The position numbers and the translations under genes were made by a program. The notes under the pieces were generated by a model. That model searched no databases, had not been told where the DNA came from, and saw nothing but the letters and a program-made list of their open reading frames with translations. Positions 41,554 through 49,669 of a stretch of DNA of 64,000 nucleotides are shown here, in pieces. The first letter of the stretch is position 1; the number at the start of each line of letters is the position of its first letter. This stretch comes from Chryseobacterium luquanense (GTDB taxonomy: Bacteria > Bacteroidota > Bacteroidia > Flavobacteriales > Weeksellaceae), in assembly GCF_026460945.1 (NCBI RefSeq), contig NZ_JAOVZV010000010.1, forward strand, positions 62,001 to 126,000, written 5' to 3'.

Positions 41554-42669
41554 ATGAAAACAAAATTTTTAATATTATTTTCGTTCATTTTCGTTTTCTT
41601 TTCATGCAAAGGAAATGACGGGAAAACTGTAAACAAAACTGATGAAAAAAATCAGGCAGCTGTAAAAGAAGATTACAGCAATTATAAAGAAATTCAATTT
41701 AATGTAAAATCTGATTATGAAGACAATTCTAAAAAAAATCTTGAGATTTCTTTTGCTGATTTTCTGTTCAAAATTCAGTTCGTAGATGACAGAGCGTATT
41801 TGAAAGCGAGCTTTAAAAATAAAATAATTAAAGATTTTCAGCAGGTAGTGTATAATTTCACTTACGATTCAGATTATTTTGATGCTGAGAAAAGAGTGAA
41901 AATTATTTATAACGGAAAAGATGGTTATCTGTTTTTACCGGGTTATACAGAAGAATTTCAAAATTTCACTGTTTATAAATTTAATAATCATGATTTTAAA
42001 TTTAATCAGGCTTTATCGCTAAATAGTCACAATTGTAAAAACGGAGAAATCTTTTTAGATCATAAAAATGAAAGTTTTTACATGGTCGACAAAGTTTCCA
42101 AAACAAAATGTATTTTTTCTAAAGAAGATGCTTATCCGGTTTCCACAAAAGAAGTTCAGCAAGATTTGGTACAGCTTCAGCAAAATGAAAATAAAAGCGG
42201 AAGCAGTTTAAATGAATTTTTGGCAGATTTAAATAAAGACGGAAAAAAAGATAAAATTTCTGTTTACAAAAATGATACGGCTAAAGATGATTTTGATAAA
42301 ACTCATTTCGGGTTACCTCTGAAAGTCCTGTTGTCTTCAAAAAATGGCTCAATTGAAAAATCAAATAATAATCTGGTTTTTTCTAATAGTTCAAATTGTA
42401 TTTCTGAAGGTTTTTCAACAGTTGCAACAAAAGATAGCTACTTCACCATTGAACAGCAAACCTGTTTCGACTATATATTAGTGGACTCCTACATCACTTT
42501 TAAGGTTGAAGGAAATGAAATTTATTTGCATAAATACGGAGAAACTTATTTCGATAAAGCCAATCACGAAAGAAAAATTCCAGATAAAACATGGACTGTG
42601 AAAGAATTTGGAAAAGTCAAATTTGAAAATGTTAACGAAAATTTTTTATTAAGTTTAAGAAACAGATAA
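41554..42669 (+). CDS. Lipoprotein, candidate immunity protein for the GH19-M23 effector
   Basis: A 371-residue lipoprotein (MKTKFLILFSFIFVFFSCKG, lipobox C18). I recognise no named family. Visible parts are a beta-rich N-terminal half, a calcium-loop-like LADLNKDGKKDKISVYKND near residue 225 as in FG-GAP repeats, and a C-terminal half with KDSYFTIEQQTCFDYILVDS and ITFKVEGNEIYLHKYGETYF. It starts only 3 bases after the effector stop, so the two are coupled. A peptidoglycan-degrading effector acts in the periplasm, and this protein would be there; immunity is therefore the best guess, from position and location. No experimental basis. Confidence 0.6.
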   Translation: MKTKFLILFSFIFVFFSCKGNDGKTVNKTDEKNQAAVKEDYSNYKEIQFNVKSDYEDNSKKNLEISFADFLFKIQFVDDRAYLKASFKNKIIKDFQQVVYNFTYDSDYFDAEKRVKIIYNGKDGYLFLPGYTEEFQNFTVYKFNNHDFKFNQALSLNSHNCKNGEIFLDHKNESFYMVDKVSKTKCIFSKEDAYPVSTKEVQQDLVQLQQNENKSGSSLNEFLADLNKDGKKDKISVYKNDTAKDDFDKTHFGLPLKVLLSSKNGSIEKSNNNLVFSNSSNCISEGFSTVATKDSYFTIEQQTCFDYILVDSYITFKVEGNEIYLHKYGETYFDKANHERKIPDKTWTVKEFGKVKFENVNENFLLSLRNR

Positions 42670-42724
42670 TTTTATTTAAAACAATAACCAAACAAAAACA
42701 ATTTCGAAGAACAAAGAGAAATCT

Positions 42725-43684
42725 ATGATGGTTCATTTTATACTTCCCGGAGATACGCTGCAAAAAATTGCCGAAGAAATTCAGCTTGAAAATCCTGTTT
42801 ATCTCAAAGAATTTCACAACAATCATTGTGCAAAAGAAGATTTTATTATGGAAAATTTGGTTCCCGGAAAAAAGCTTCTGTTGCCAAATATTGTTGACAT
42901 TAGAACATTTAATGCTAAAAATGATGCACCATTCAAGAGTCCTGAAGTCAATCCGAAAATAGATTTTAATCCAATTAATTTTAATCAGAACTTTAAAGTT
43001 GTTTTTACGGAATCAAAAAATGATGAAGGGAAAATCAGTGAAAATCGTTTTTCGTACGTTGCTAATTTGAAATGGATAAAAAATGAATTTAACGAGCATC
43101 TTTTTCATTTCACAAAAGATAAATTCTCCAATCTTCATGATACGAAAATGGAATTTATGGCAATCGAAACATTTAAATCTTTATTGCCAATTGAAGTGTA
43201 TGTAAATTCTAAAGGAGAAATTTTACGAACAGCTTTAACGAAGCAAACTTTAAATCATTTTAATGAAATTAAAGAAAAACTTTTAGACTTATTTCCCGAT
43301 AAATATGCAGAAATCTATCTTGAAGAATTTGAATATGTTGTTTTAAATCCTGATGTTTTTGATAAAAAAATGAAAGAAGACTGGTTTCTGAAAATGTATT
43401 TTTCCTCATTCAGAAATCCTTTTAAAAACGGAAAATCTTTTTTTGAAATCTATTTAAATCAGGCTTCAGTACAGCTTCAACAAATCGTTGAAAAATCTGA
43501 AAATTCAGATGAGATTTCATTAAATCAATTTTCGAGCAATCAAAAAGGAGAGGATTTTAGATTTAACGGAAATCTGATCGTTTCTAAAGAAAACGGAATG
43601 ATAAAAAAAATGAATGTTTTTAACTCGTCTAAAGAATATTCCGTTGAATATTCCACAGGTTTTTCTGTAAATGAAGCTTTGTAA
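42725..43684 (+). CDS. LysM-domain protein in the T6SS payload operon
   Basis: A 319-residue protein without signal peptide. Residues about 3-55 form a LysM-like domain (VHFILPGDTLQKIAEEIQLE ... ENLVPGKKLLLPNI, ends only). The rest is helix-rich and lysine-rich, with no known catalytic motif. LysM proteins occur in Bacteroidota T6SS islands near effectors or tube proteins, where they may act as adaptors or baseplate parts. It follows the immunity candidate by 55 bases and precedes tssD with a separate promoter, so it belongs to the payload operon. The role is not known. Confidence 0.65.
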   Translation: MMVHFILPGDTLQKIAEEIQLENPVYLKEFHNNHCAKEDFIMENLVPGKKLLLPNIVDIRTFNAKNDAPFKSPEVNPKIDFNPINFNQNFKVVFTESKNDEGKISENRFSYVANLKWIKNEFNEHLFHFTKDKFSNLHDTKMEFMAIETFKSLLPIEVYVNSKGEILRTALTKQTLNHFNEIKEKLLDLFPDKYAEIYLEEFEYVVLNPDVFDKKMKEDWFLKMYFSSFRNPFKNGKSFFEIYLNQASVQLQQIVEKSENSDEISLNQFSSNQKGEDFRFNGNLIVSKENGMIKKMNVFNSSKEYSVEYSTGFSVNEAL

Positions 43685-43798
43685 TGGTTTGTTTAATAGA
43701 TGTTTATTTCTAATCGTAGTTTTACGACATCAAATCGTAGAATTACTACAAATTTTAAAATAGTGAATCAAAAATGTGAAAAATAATTGTCTTGGTTT

Positions 43799-43806
43799 TA
43801 TCTTTG
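43799..43806 (+). promoter_or_regulatory. TAnnTTTG -7 element for tssD
   Basis: TATCTTTG, 44 bases upstream of the tssD ATG. A separate promoter would allow the abundant tube subunit to be made at a high level. Confidence 0.6.
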
Positions 43807-43850
43807 AAGTATAAAAATTACAAAATATTAACGATTAAAATTTACCAATC

Positions 43851-44252
43851 ATGGCAGCAAATTCAAGAGGAATCTTAAAATTCAACGGTGGCGAAGGACA
43901 GAAATTGTTAAAGCTGAATTACAGCGTTTCAAGATCTACAGACGTTTCAGGTAGAGTAGCATCAGACCCGTCAAATGCAATTATTAAATTGACAATCGAG
44001 GCAACAGAAAAATCTGACATCTTGGAAACTCTTCTAAATGGAAAATATAAACCAACTTCAGGCGAAGTTACATTCAACAAATCTCACGAAGAAGGAACAT
44101 TGATTACTTTAAACTGGGAAAACGGTTACGTTATTCAGCACGAAGTAGATTTCGATGCGGTAGACGAAAACTCAATGTTAATCAGCTTCGTAATCAGTGC
44201 GGAGAAAATTAATTACGGTAACTCGGCTTACGAAGGAATCTGGCCGGTTTAA
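43851..44252 (+). CDS. tssD: T6SS tube protein TssD (Hcp), Bacteroidota type
   Basis: A 133-residue protein, the subunit of the inner tube expelled by the T6SS. It starts MAANSRGILKFNGGEGQKLL and matches Bacteroidota TssD: KLNYSVSRSTDVSGRVASDP, a mid-part with LETLLNGKYKPTSGEV, and the end HEVDFDAVDENSMLISFVIS. This clade is distant from proteobacterial Hcp but has the same beta-barrel fold. It has its own promoter (43799) and terminator (44292). As a single-gene transcript it fits high demand. Confidence 0.95.
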   Translation: MAANSRGILKFNGGEGQKLLKLNYSVSRSTDVSGRVASDPSNAIIKLTIEATEKSDILETLLNGKYKPTSGEVTFNKSHEEGTLITLNWENGYVIQHEVDFDAVDENSMLISFVISAEKINYGNSAYEGIWPV

Positions 44253-44291
44253 TTCAAAACATACCTTTTCAGTATTAATGTATACAAAGTC

Positions 44292-44324
44292 AAAGACCGT
44301 CTCAAAAAGGCGGCCTTTTTGTTT
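44292..44324 (+). terminator. Terminator of tssD
   Basis: AAAGACCGTCT (44292-44302) pairs with AGGCGGCCTTT (44308-44318) with one mismatch and one wobble, then a T-run. Confidence 0.85.
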
Positions 44325-44382
44325 TATTTACATTTTAATCTTCAGATTTTTTTAGAAAACTATAATAAAACTTTCTAAAAAT

Positions 44383-44418
44383 ATATCTGCATAGTCTGCT
44401 AAATCTGCGAGAGAATAA
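44383..44418. repeat. CTCGCAGAT-family dispersed repeat
   Basis: TATCTGCATAGTCTGCTAAA then TCTGCGAGAGAATAAG, the reverse orientation of the element seen at 16878-16952 and 28634-28700. Confidence 0.5.
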
Positions 44419-44445
44419 GTTTATTTTCTGGCAGACATTTCCGTC

Positions 44446-44514
44446 TTCCGCTCCCAATCTTTTTTTTGCCACAACTTTGCCATTTCAAAAAAAAGGATTT
44501 CCGCTCAAGCCGGG
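44446..44514. repeat. TTCCGCTC-containing intergenic element
   Basis: CTTCCGCTCCCAATC and GGATTTCCGCTCAAGCCGGG contain the same TTCCGCTC word 50 bases apart, with GTGGCAAA-like and A-rich sequence between. The CAAGCCGGGCTGC end recalls intergenic units I know from related genomes. The 350-base gap between tssD and the endonuclease gene holds only this, the preceding repeat and two terminators. Confidence 0.35.
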
Positions 44515-44550
44515 CTGCAATTTCTACATAAATTTCAAAATTTCACAACA

Positions 44551-44587
44551 TAAAAAAGGCTATTTCAAATTTTGAAACAGCCTTTTT
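44551..44587 (-). terminator. Terminator of the endonuclease I gene
   Basis: Arms at 44554-44568 (AAAAGGCTATTTCAAA) and 44571-44585 pair as GGCT-TTTCAAA with TTTGAAA-AGCC; T-run on the reverse strand. Confidence 0.85.
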
Positions 44588-44603
44588 AGTATTTATCAAT
44601 AAA

Positions 44604-46397
44604 TTATTTCACAACAAATTTTAGACTCGATTCATCAAGTTTTAAAATATAAGCTCCTTGCAAAAGACTTCTGATTTTAATTGAATTTCCATTTTTGAAG
44701 GGATTATTAATGGTTTGCATTATTTTCCCTTGAAGATTATAGATTTCAGCTTTTTTGATGTTTTCAGTATCACCTTTTACAAAAATTTCCTGATTAGAAA
44801 TTGGGTTTGGATAAATCTGCAATTCTTTTCGCTCAGAAACCGAATTAGTTGTTTGAACCAATCTTGCAGAAGTACTATTGCAAGTCCAGCTTAGATTATC
44901 AATCGCTACTCTGTTGCTCGAAGAATTATTTACCAAAGTTACCACAACATTTCCTGAAATATTGATGCTATTGATTGTCGTTGTCGTCGCAGTTGTGCTG
45001 TAAGGAACAGTTCCTACAGTCACACCATTTACCTGAACATTAAAAGTACCATTACTTCCACTGAATTTTAGTTGTGTTGTAACCGTTAAAGAACCGATTC
45101 CGTTTGCAGAGCTGCTTGATTTTAATGAACCGTCTCTTACTGTAATCGCTTTATTTGAAATCGTTTGGTCGGTTCTGGAATCTGTGGCAGTCCAGGTAAT
45201 TCCGTTGCTTGTCCATGTTTTTGTAGAGTATGATGATGAACTTGCTGATGGAATTGTTTCAAAAGTTTCATTCACACAATCTGTAGGATTCGGATTGGTT
45301 GTTCCCGCATTTGTTGTTGCAGAAACAGTCGAACTGTTTGCTGAAGTATTTCCAGCCGCATCTTTCGCTTTTACGTAAAAACTGTAAGTTGTAGAAGGAT
45401 TCAATCCGGTAACTGTTGTTGAAGTCGAATTGATATTTGTTTTCAGACTTCCGTTCATATAAACATCATAAGAAGTTACGCCTACATTGTCTGTTGCAGC
45501 ATTCCAAGAAAGAGAAACAGTGTTGGTTGTTTTTCCGGAAACGGTTAAATTAGTTACAGTTGTCGGAGCTTGCGTATCTGTTGTTGGAGCTTGCCCGCCC
45601 CAAATTTGATTCACATAACTCGGGTTGTCAATAAACGGATTTCTGTTACCCTGAAAAGTATATGAAGCATTATTTCTAGTGATTTCCGCCTGAGAAACAG
45701 GATCTTGATTGTGCCAAGCTAAAAGTACATTCAGCTCCCAAGTCTGAAGTCCCGGAAATGCAGAAGTTCCAATCATATTTCCTGTAGAAAACGTTGAAAG
45801 TTTAGTTTGGTATCTTGTCACAAAATAAAAAACCATTCTTGCAATATCACCCTTAAATTCATCAATCGGCTCAAAAACAGTTCCTGAAAATCCTGAGGAA
45901 GAAGAACTTCCGACTTTAGATCCATTTAAAGAAGTAAAACTTGCGCTTCCTACTTTTCCGAAAGGATAATTAGAACGCATTCCGTTTACTTTTCCGTCTG
46001 TAGCACGAATGAAATGAATATCATTTTTCATTGGAGAAGCCTCATTAAATAAGCTTTGTGGAACAATATGTTCACGGTTGTAGCAGTTTCCTTCTGTAGA
46101 ATAAGTTCCGCATTGATTACTTCCGGGAGTGAATTTATAAGGGTCTGTAGAAGTCGGTCTTTCGGAATAAATGTCGAGAATCGAACCGTCATTTTCGTAA
46201 TTTTTATCAATGTCGGTTGTTTTATAGGCAGTCCACAGTCCGTTATATCCTTTGTCCTGATGTCCGCTTGTAATAATGTTGCTTAAAGCAGTTTTAAGTT
46301 GTGCTCCGGATAAACCGTTTGCTGAGTTGTAATATCCTGCAGGAGTCTGTGCAAAACCTAACTGCGAGAATATCAGACATAAAAATAGTTTTTTCAT
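44604..46397 (-). CDS. Secreted endonuclease I with fibronectin III and T9SS sorting domain
   Basis: A 597-residue secreted nuclease. The ATG at 46397 gives MKKLFLCLIFSQLGFAQTPA; a longer frame upstream is rejected because it would bury the signal peptide. Residues about 20-260 are an EndA/NucM type endonuclease I, with the active-site segment NREHIVPQSLF (H110) and the DIARMVFYFVTRY helix. A fibronectin III domain (about 290-365) begins APTTVTNLTVSGKTTNTVSL. A beta-sandwich of about 130 residues follows, then the T9SS type A domain starting near residue 525 (LQIYPNPISNQEIFVKGD). The enzyme should degrade extracellular DNA and RNA for nutrients or biofilm remodelling. Confidence 0.92.
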   Translation of the reverse strand: MKKLFLCLIFSQLGFAQTPAGYYNSANGLSGAQLKTALSNIITSGHQDKGYNGLWTAYKTTDIDKNYENDGSILDIYSERPTSTDPYKFTPGSNQCGTYSTEGNCYNREHIVPQSLFNEASPMKNDIHFIRATDGKVNGMRSNYPFGKVGSASFTSLNGSKVGSSSSSGFSGTVFEPIDEFKGDIARMVFYFVTRYQTKLSTFSTGNMIGTSAFPGLQTWELNVLLAWHNQDPVSQAEITRNNASYTFQGNRNPFIDNPSYVNQIWGGQAPTTDTQAPTTVTNLTVSGKTTNTVSLSWNAATDNVGVTSYDVYMNGSLKTNINSTSTTVTGLNPSTTYSFYVKAKDAAGNTSANSSTVSATTNAGTTNPNPTDCVNETFETIPSASSSSYSTKTWTSNGITWTATDSRTDQTISNKAITVRDGSLKSSSSANGIGSLTVTTQLKFSGSNGTFNVQVNGVTVGTVPYSTTATTTTINSINISGNVVVTLVNNSSSNRVAIDNLSWTCNSTSARLVQTTNSVSERKELQIYPNPISNQEIFVKGDTENIKKAEIYNLQGKIMQTINNPFKNGNSIKIRSLLQGAYILKLDESSLKFVVK

Positions 46398-46670
46398 AAT
46401 AATATAATGTTTGGTAAGATTATAATAATTTGGTGAATGTAAAATTACATTATTATTAAGATTTATACTGATTTGTATTAAATTTTGTATGTAAAGTATT
46501 GGTTTAATGTTTCTTTTTGAATCGATAAATTGCGTAGTCATAATGGAAATTTATTATGGTATATTATGTATAAATTAATTTATTGTAAGTTATAATTGAT
46601 AAATGTCATGAAAAATTATGAAATTTTAAAAATAAGATTAGTTAGATTTGTGAAACTATTTTTATTTAGA

Positions 46671-47477
46671 ATGATTAAAAATTTATCAATTAAAGCGGGG
46701 ATTGCTATCCTATTTTTTGGAAGCCTTAGCATGAGTAAAGCACAATGTAATCCGGTATCAGAATTTTCTGAAAACTTCGATACTTTGTCATGTTGTAATA
46801 TGGGAGTTGTACCGTCGTGTTGGAGCAGTATTTTGACTGCAGGAGGTGGAAACCAGATAATTTCAAGCACTTCTCCTGCGTCAAGTCCGAGTAATGTTTA
46901 TCAGACTGGTTATAATAAAGTTTCAATTGTAATTATGCCTCCGCTTACAAATATCAATGCGGGAACTCATCATTTCAAATTTAAAGCGAGAGTTAATTCC
47001 GGTCCAGGACTTTTAGATTTTGGTTATATTACGGATGTAAATGATGCTTCAACTTTTGTTGTTTTGCAATCGATTACAATTACAAACGGGACTTACGATA
47101 TTACAGCTGAAAGAATTTTAGATGTTCCCACAACCGTTCCTGCAACTGCAAGATTAGCAATCAGAAATCCTGGAACAACTTGGGCAGGACATTATTGGGA
47201 TGATGCAGTTTGGGAACCAAAATCTGCTTTATCAACGAACGATTTAAAACTGAACGATTTTAAAATTCATCCAAATCCTTTTACGGATATAATTACCATT
47301 TCAGAATCTAATGAAATTCAAAGCTTAAAAGTTACAGATGTTTCAGGAAGATCAATCAAAACAATAGAAAATCCTTCTTCAAAAATCAATTTAAATGATT
47401 TGAAATCCGGGGTTTATTTCATGACCATTCAACAAAAAAACGGAAAATCACAAAACTATAAAACCATCAAACGATAA
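46671..47477 (+). CDS. Secreted protein with T9SS type A sorting domain
   Basis: A 268-residue secreted protein. Of three possible ATGs (46596, 46608, 46671), the last gives the best signal peptide (KAGIAILFFGSLSMSKAQ). The mature part has a beta-sandwich-like region (about 25-185) with an early cysteine group (SCCNMGVVPSCW) and HHFKFKARVNSGPGLLDFGY, resembling carbohydrate-binding or MAM-like folds. A T9SS type A domain forms the end: NDFKIHPNPFTDIITISESN, LKSGVYFMTI. The target ligand is unknown. It is convergent with the DUF4136 gene. Confidence 0.8.
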   Translation: MIKNLSIKAGIAILFFGSLSMSKAQCNPVSEFSENFDTLSCCNMGVVPSCWSSILTAGGGNQIISSTSPASSPSNVYQTGYNKVSIVIMPPLTNINAGTHHFKFKARVNSGPGLLDFGYITDVNDASTFVVLQSITITNGTYDITAERILDVPTTVPATARLAIRNPGTTWAGHYWDDAVWEPKSALSTNDLKLNDFKIHPNPFTDIITISESNEIQSLKVTDVSGRSIKTIENPSSKINLNDLKSGVYFMTIQQKNGKSQNYKTIKR

Positions 47478-47511
47478 ATTATTTTTAACAGTCTTATTTT
47501 TAACGTAATCA

Positions 47512-47542
47512 AAAAGTCAACACAAATTTTGTGTTGACTTTT
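47512..47542. terminator. Bidirectional terminator
   Basis: AAAAGTCAACACAAA (47512-47526) and TTTGTGTTGACTTTT (47528-47542) form a perfect 15-bp inverted repeat between convergent genes. Confidence 0.92.
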
Positions 47543-47562
47543 ATATAATTTAAATTAAAAAT

Positions 47563-48090
47563 TTATTTTTTCATTCCCGGAGGATAGTTTGCCATAATTT
47601 CGGCTACAATTTGAGGAATTTGTTTTTGTTTAGCTTTTGGTCGGTCTACAGAAATTCCGCTTCCGATTCCCTGCCAAACTAATTTTTGACTTTTCGCATC
47701 AACCATATCTACAATAATTGCTCCTTCGTTATAATTACTAGACCAGGTTCTGTTCATTCCGATTCCCCATCCGAAACCGCCTCCCCATCCCCACATTCCG
47801 CCAGGATTTGAAGTGGTAATGTCGGTAACTTTTTTGTGATTAGCTTTTACGTTAACAATCAAATCAGGATTTTCACCGGACTGAAGTCCTTTCATTTGTA
47901 ATTGCTTAGACAATTCATTCAAAACTCTGTCTTTATCGATGTCATTTAATTTTAAATCGTCAATTCTGATTTTGTAAGTTTTGTAAGATGTGAAAGTTGC
48001 TGTTTCAGCGTAATCTGAACGTACTTTAAAAGGGCTGCAAGATGACAAACCTAAACTTGCCGCTAGCAAAATAAAAATATATTTCTTCAT
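47563..48090 (-). CDS. DUF4136 family lipoprotein
   Basis: A 175-residue lipoprotein (MKKYIFILLAASLGLSSCSP, lipobox C18). The DUF4136 layout is clear: VRSDYAETATFTSYKTYKI, the LNELSKQLQMKGLQSGENPD helix, VNVKANHKK, a glycine/tryptophan-rich insert (GGMWGWGGGFGWGIG) and GAIIVDMVDAKSQKLVWQGI. Such proteins are outer-membrane or periplasmic; the function is unknown. The stop of the DUF5522 gene is directly before its start, so both share one transcript. Confidence 0.9.
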   Translation of the reverse strand: MKKYIFILLAASLGLSSCSPFKVRSDYAETATFTSYKTYKIRIDDLKLNDIDKDRVLNELSKQLQMKGLQSGENPDLIVNVKANHKKVTDITTSNPGGMWGWGGGFGWGIGMNRTWSSNYNEGAIIVDMVDAKSQKLVWQGIGSGISVDRPKAKQKQIPQIVAEIMANYPPGMKK

Positions 48091-48091
48091 T

Positions 48092-48277
<186 letters not shown>

Positions 48278-48292
48278 TTAAATCAAAACTTT

Positions 48293-48300
48293 TATATTTG
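48293..48300 (+). promoter_or_regulatory. TAnnTTTG -7 element directly before the HEXXH protein gene
   Basis: TATATTTG ends 5 bases before the ATG at 48306, so the message would be leaderless or nearly so. Confidence 0.4.
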
Positions 48301-48305
48301 TTATC

Positions 48306-48635
48306 ATGATAATTGTGTGCCAAAAGCTCCTCAAAAATACAAAAATAAACGGCATTACGCTCTATCCTTTTATTTTCATCAAAAATCCTGAAGATAAGAA
48401 GAATAGAGTCTTGATTAATCATGAAAAAATTCATATCAAACAGCAATTAGAGTTACTGATAATTTTCTTTTACATCCTTTATATTGCAGAATATTATTAT
48501 CATCTTTTTAAACTGAAAAATCCTTACCAAGCCTATAAATCAATATCTTTCGAACGAGAAGCTTATGCGATGGAACATGATTTAAATTATCTTAAAAAAA
48601 GAAAATTCTGGGCATTCCGAAAGTTTATGAGATAG
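48306..48635 (+). CDS. Small membrane protein with HEXXH metallopeptidase-like motif
   Basis: A 109-residue protein. Residues 39-43 are HEKIH, a zinc-binding HEXXH motif, and E83 or E85 in SFEREAYAME could be the third ligand, as in minimal gluzincin/integral metallopeptidases. A hydrophobic helix (about 49-66, LLIIFFYILYIAEYYYHL) lies between. Homologous short proteins occur across Bacteroidota; I know no proven activity. The start ATG at 48306 follows a -7 element so closely that the message may be leaderless. The C-terminus is basic and aromatic (KKRKFWAFRKFMR). Confidence 0.65.
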   Translation: MIIVCQKLLKNTKINGITLYPFIFIKNPEDKKNRVLINHEKIHIKQQLELLIIFFYILYIAEYYYHLFKLKNPYQAYKSISFEREAYAMEHDLNYLKKRKFWAFRKFMR

Positions 48636-48668
48636 AAATTAAAATATTATTAAAATAATTGAAAACAT

Positions 48669-48676
48669 TAATTTTG
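48669..48676 (+). promoter_or_regulatory. TAnnTTTG -7 element for the PLP-dependent deaminase gene
   Basis: TAATTTTG, 20 bases upstream of the ATG at 48697. Confidence 0.5.
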
Positions 48677-48696
48677 CAACATAGTTTCAGCCTGTA

Positions 48697-49602
48697 ATGT
48701 TAAAAAGTCCATCAGAAAATATCCCGATTCAGGAAATTCCGATTCAAAAAAATGTAAAACTCTTCATCAAAAGAGAAGATTTGGTACATACACAAATTTC
48801 TGGAAATAAATATTGGAAACTTTTTTATAATATTAATAATTACTTAGAAACTCAACCAGAAAATCCTTTAATCATTACATTTGGCGGAGCTTTTTCTAAT
48901 CATATTTCTGCAGTTTCGGCGACAGGAAATTTAGCGCAAGTGAAAACTTTAGGAATCATTCGCGGAGAAGAGCTTGAAAAAAAATGGACTCATAATCCTA
49001 CTTTAGTTTTTGCCAAAAGAAACGGAATGAATTTAAAATTTGTTACCCGTGAAGAATATCGTCACAAAGAAAAACTAACCGAGTTTTTACAATATGAATT
49101 TCCAGAAGCATTGATTATTCCGGAAGGAGGAACCAATAAAAATGCAGTTAAGGGAGTAAAAATGATGCTGAATAACGATACAAAAGATTTTGATTATCTT
49201 TGCACTGCAGTTGGAACCGGAGGAACTTTAGCGGGAATTTCAGAGTTTTGTGAAGAGAATCAGAATGTTATAGGTTTTAAAGTAGTTGACGATTCTTCTT
49301 TGGAAAGCAAAATTTCAGAATTAACCTCGAAAAGAAATTTTCATCTAACCGATGCTGCTTTTGGCGGTTACGGTAAAATAAATGATGAAAATGTCCGTTT
49401 TATCAATAATTTTAAAAGCAATTTTGATATTCCTTTAGAACCGATCTACACAGGAAAAATGATGCAGAAAATTTTTGAAATGATTGATGACGATTATTTT
49501 CCTGAAGGAAGCAAAATATTATGTTTTCACACAGGAGGTTTGCAGGGAATAGAAGGAGCCAATATGCTTTTAGAAAAGCAGAACAGAAATTTAATACTAT
49601 AA
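48697..49602 (+). CDS. PLP-dependent ACC deaminase/D-cysteine desulfhydrase family protein
   Basis: A 301-residue fold-type II PLP enzyme. The PLP lysine is K38 in TQISGNKYWKL; the phosphate-binding loop is the glycine-rich TAVGTGGTLAGI near residue 170. The substrate segment TFGGAFSNHISAVSATG is typical of the group. Length is about 30 residues shorter than AcdS or DcyD, as in many Bacteroidota homologs. It probably eliminates thiol or ammonia from D-cysteine or related D-amino acids; true ACC deaminase activity cannot be assumed. It is followed by the glucosaminidase gene. Confidence 0.87.
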   Translation: MLKSPSENIPIQEIPIQKNVKLFIKREDLVHTQISGNKYWKLFYNINNYLETQPENPLIITFGGAFSNHISAVSATGNLAQVKTLGIIRGEELEKKWTHNPTLVFAKRNGMNLKFVTREEYRHKEKLTEFLQYEFPEALIIPEGGTNKNAVKGVKMMLNNDTKDFDYLCTAVGTGGTLAGISEFCEENQNVIGFKVVDDSSLESKISELTSKRNFHLTDAAFGGYGKINDENVRFINNFKSNFDIPLEPIYTGKMMQKIFEMIDDDYFPEGSKILCFHTGGLQGIEGANMLLEKQNRNLIL

Positions 49603-49669
49603 AAATAAAAAGTAAAAAACACTTACTCAAATTATTTGATGGGTGTTTACTTATTCAAAAAATCAAAAC

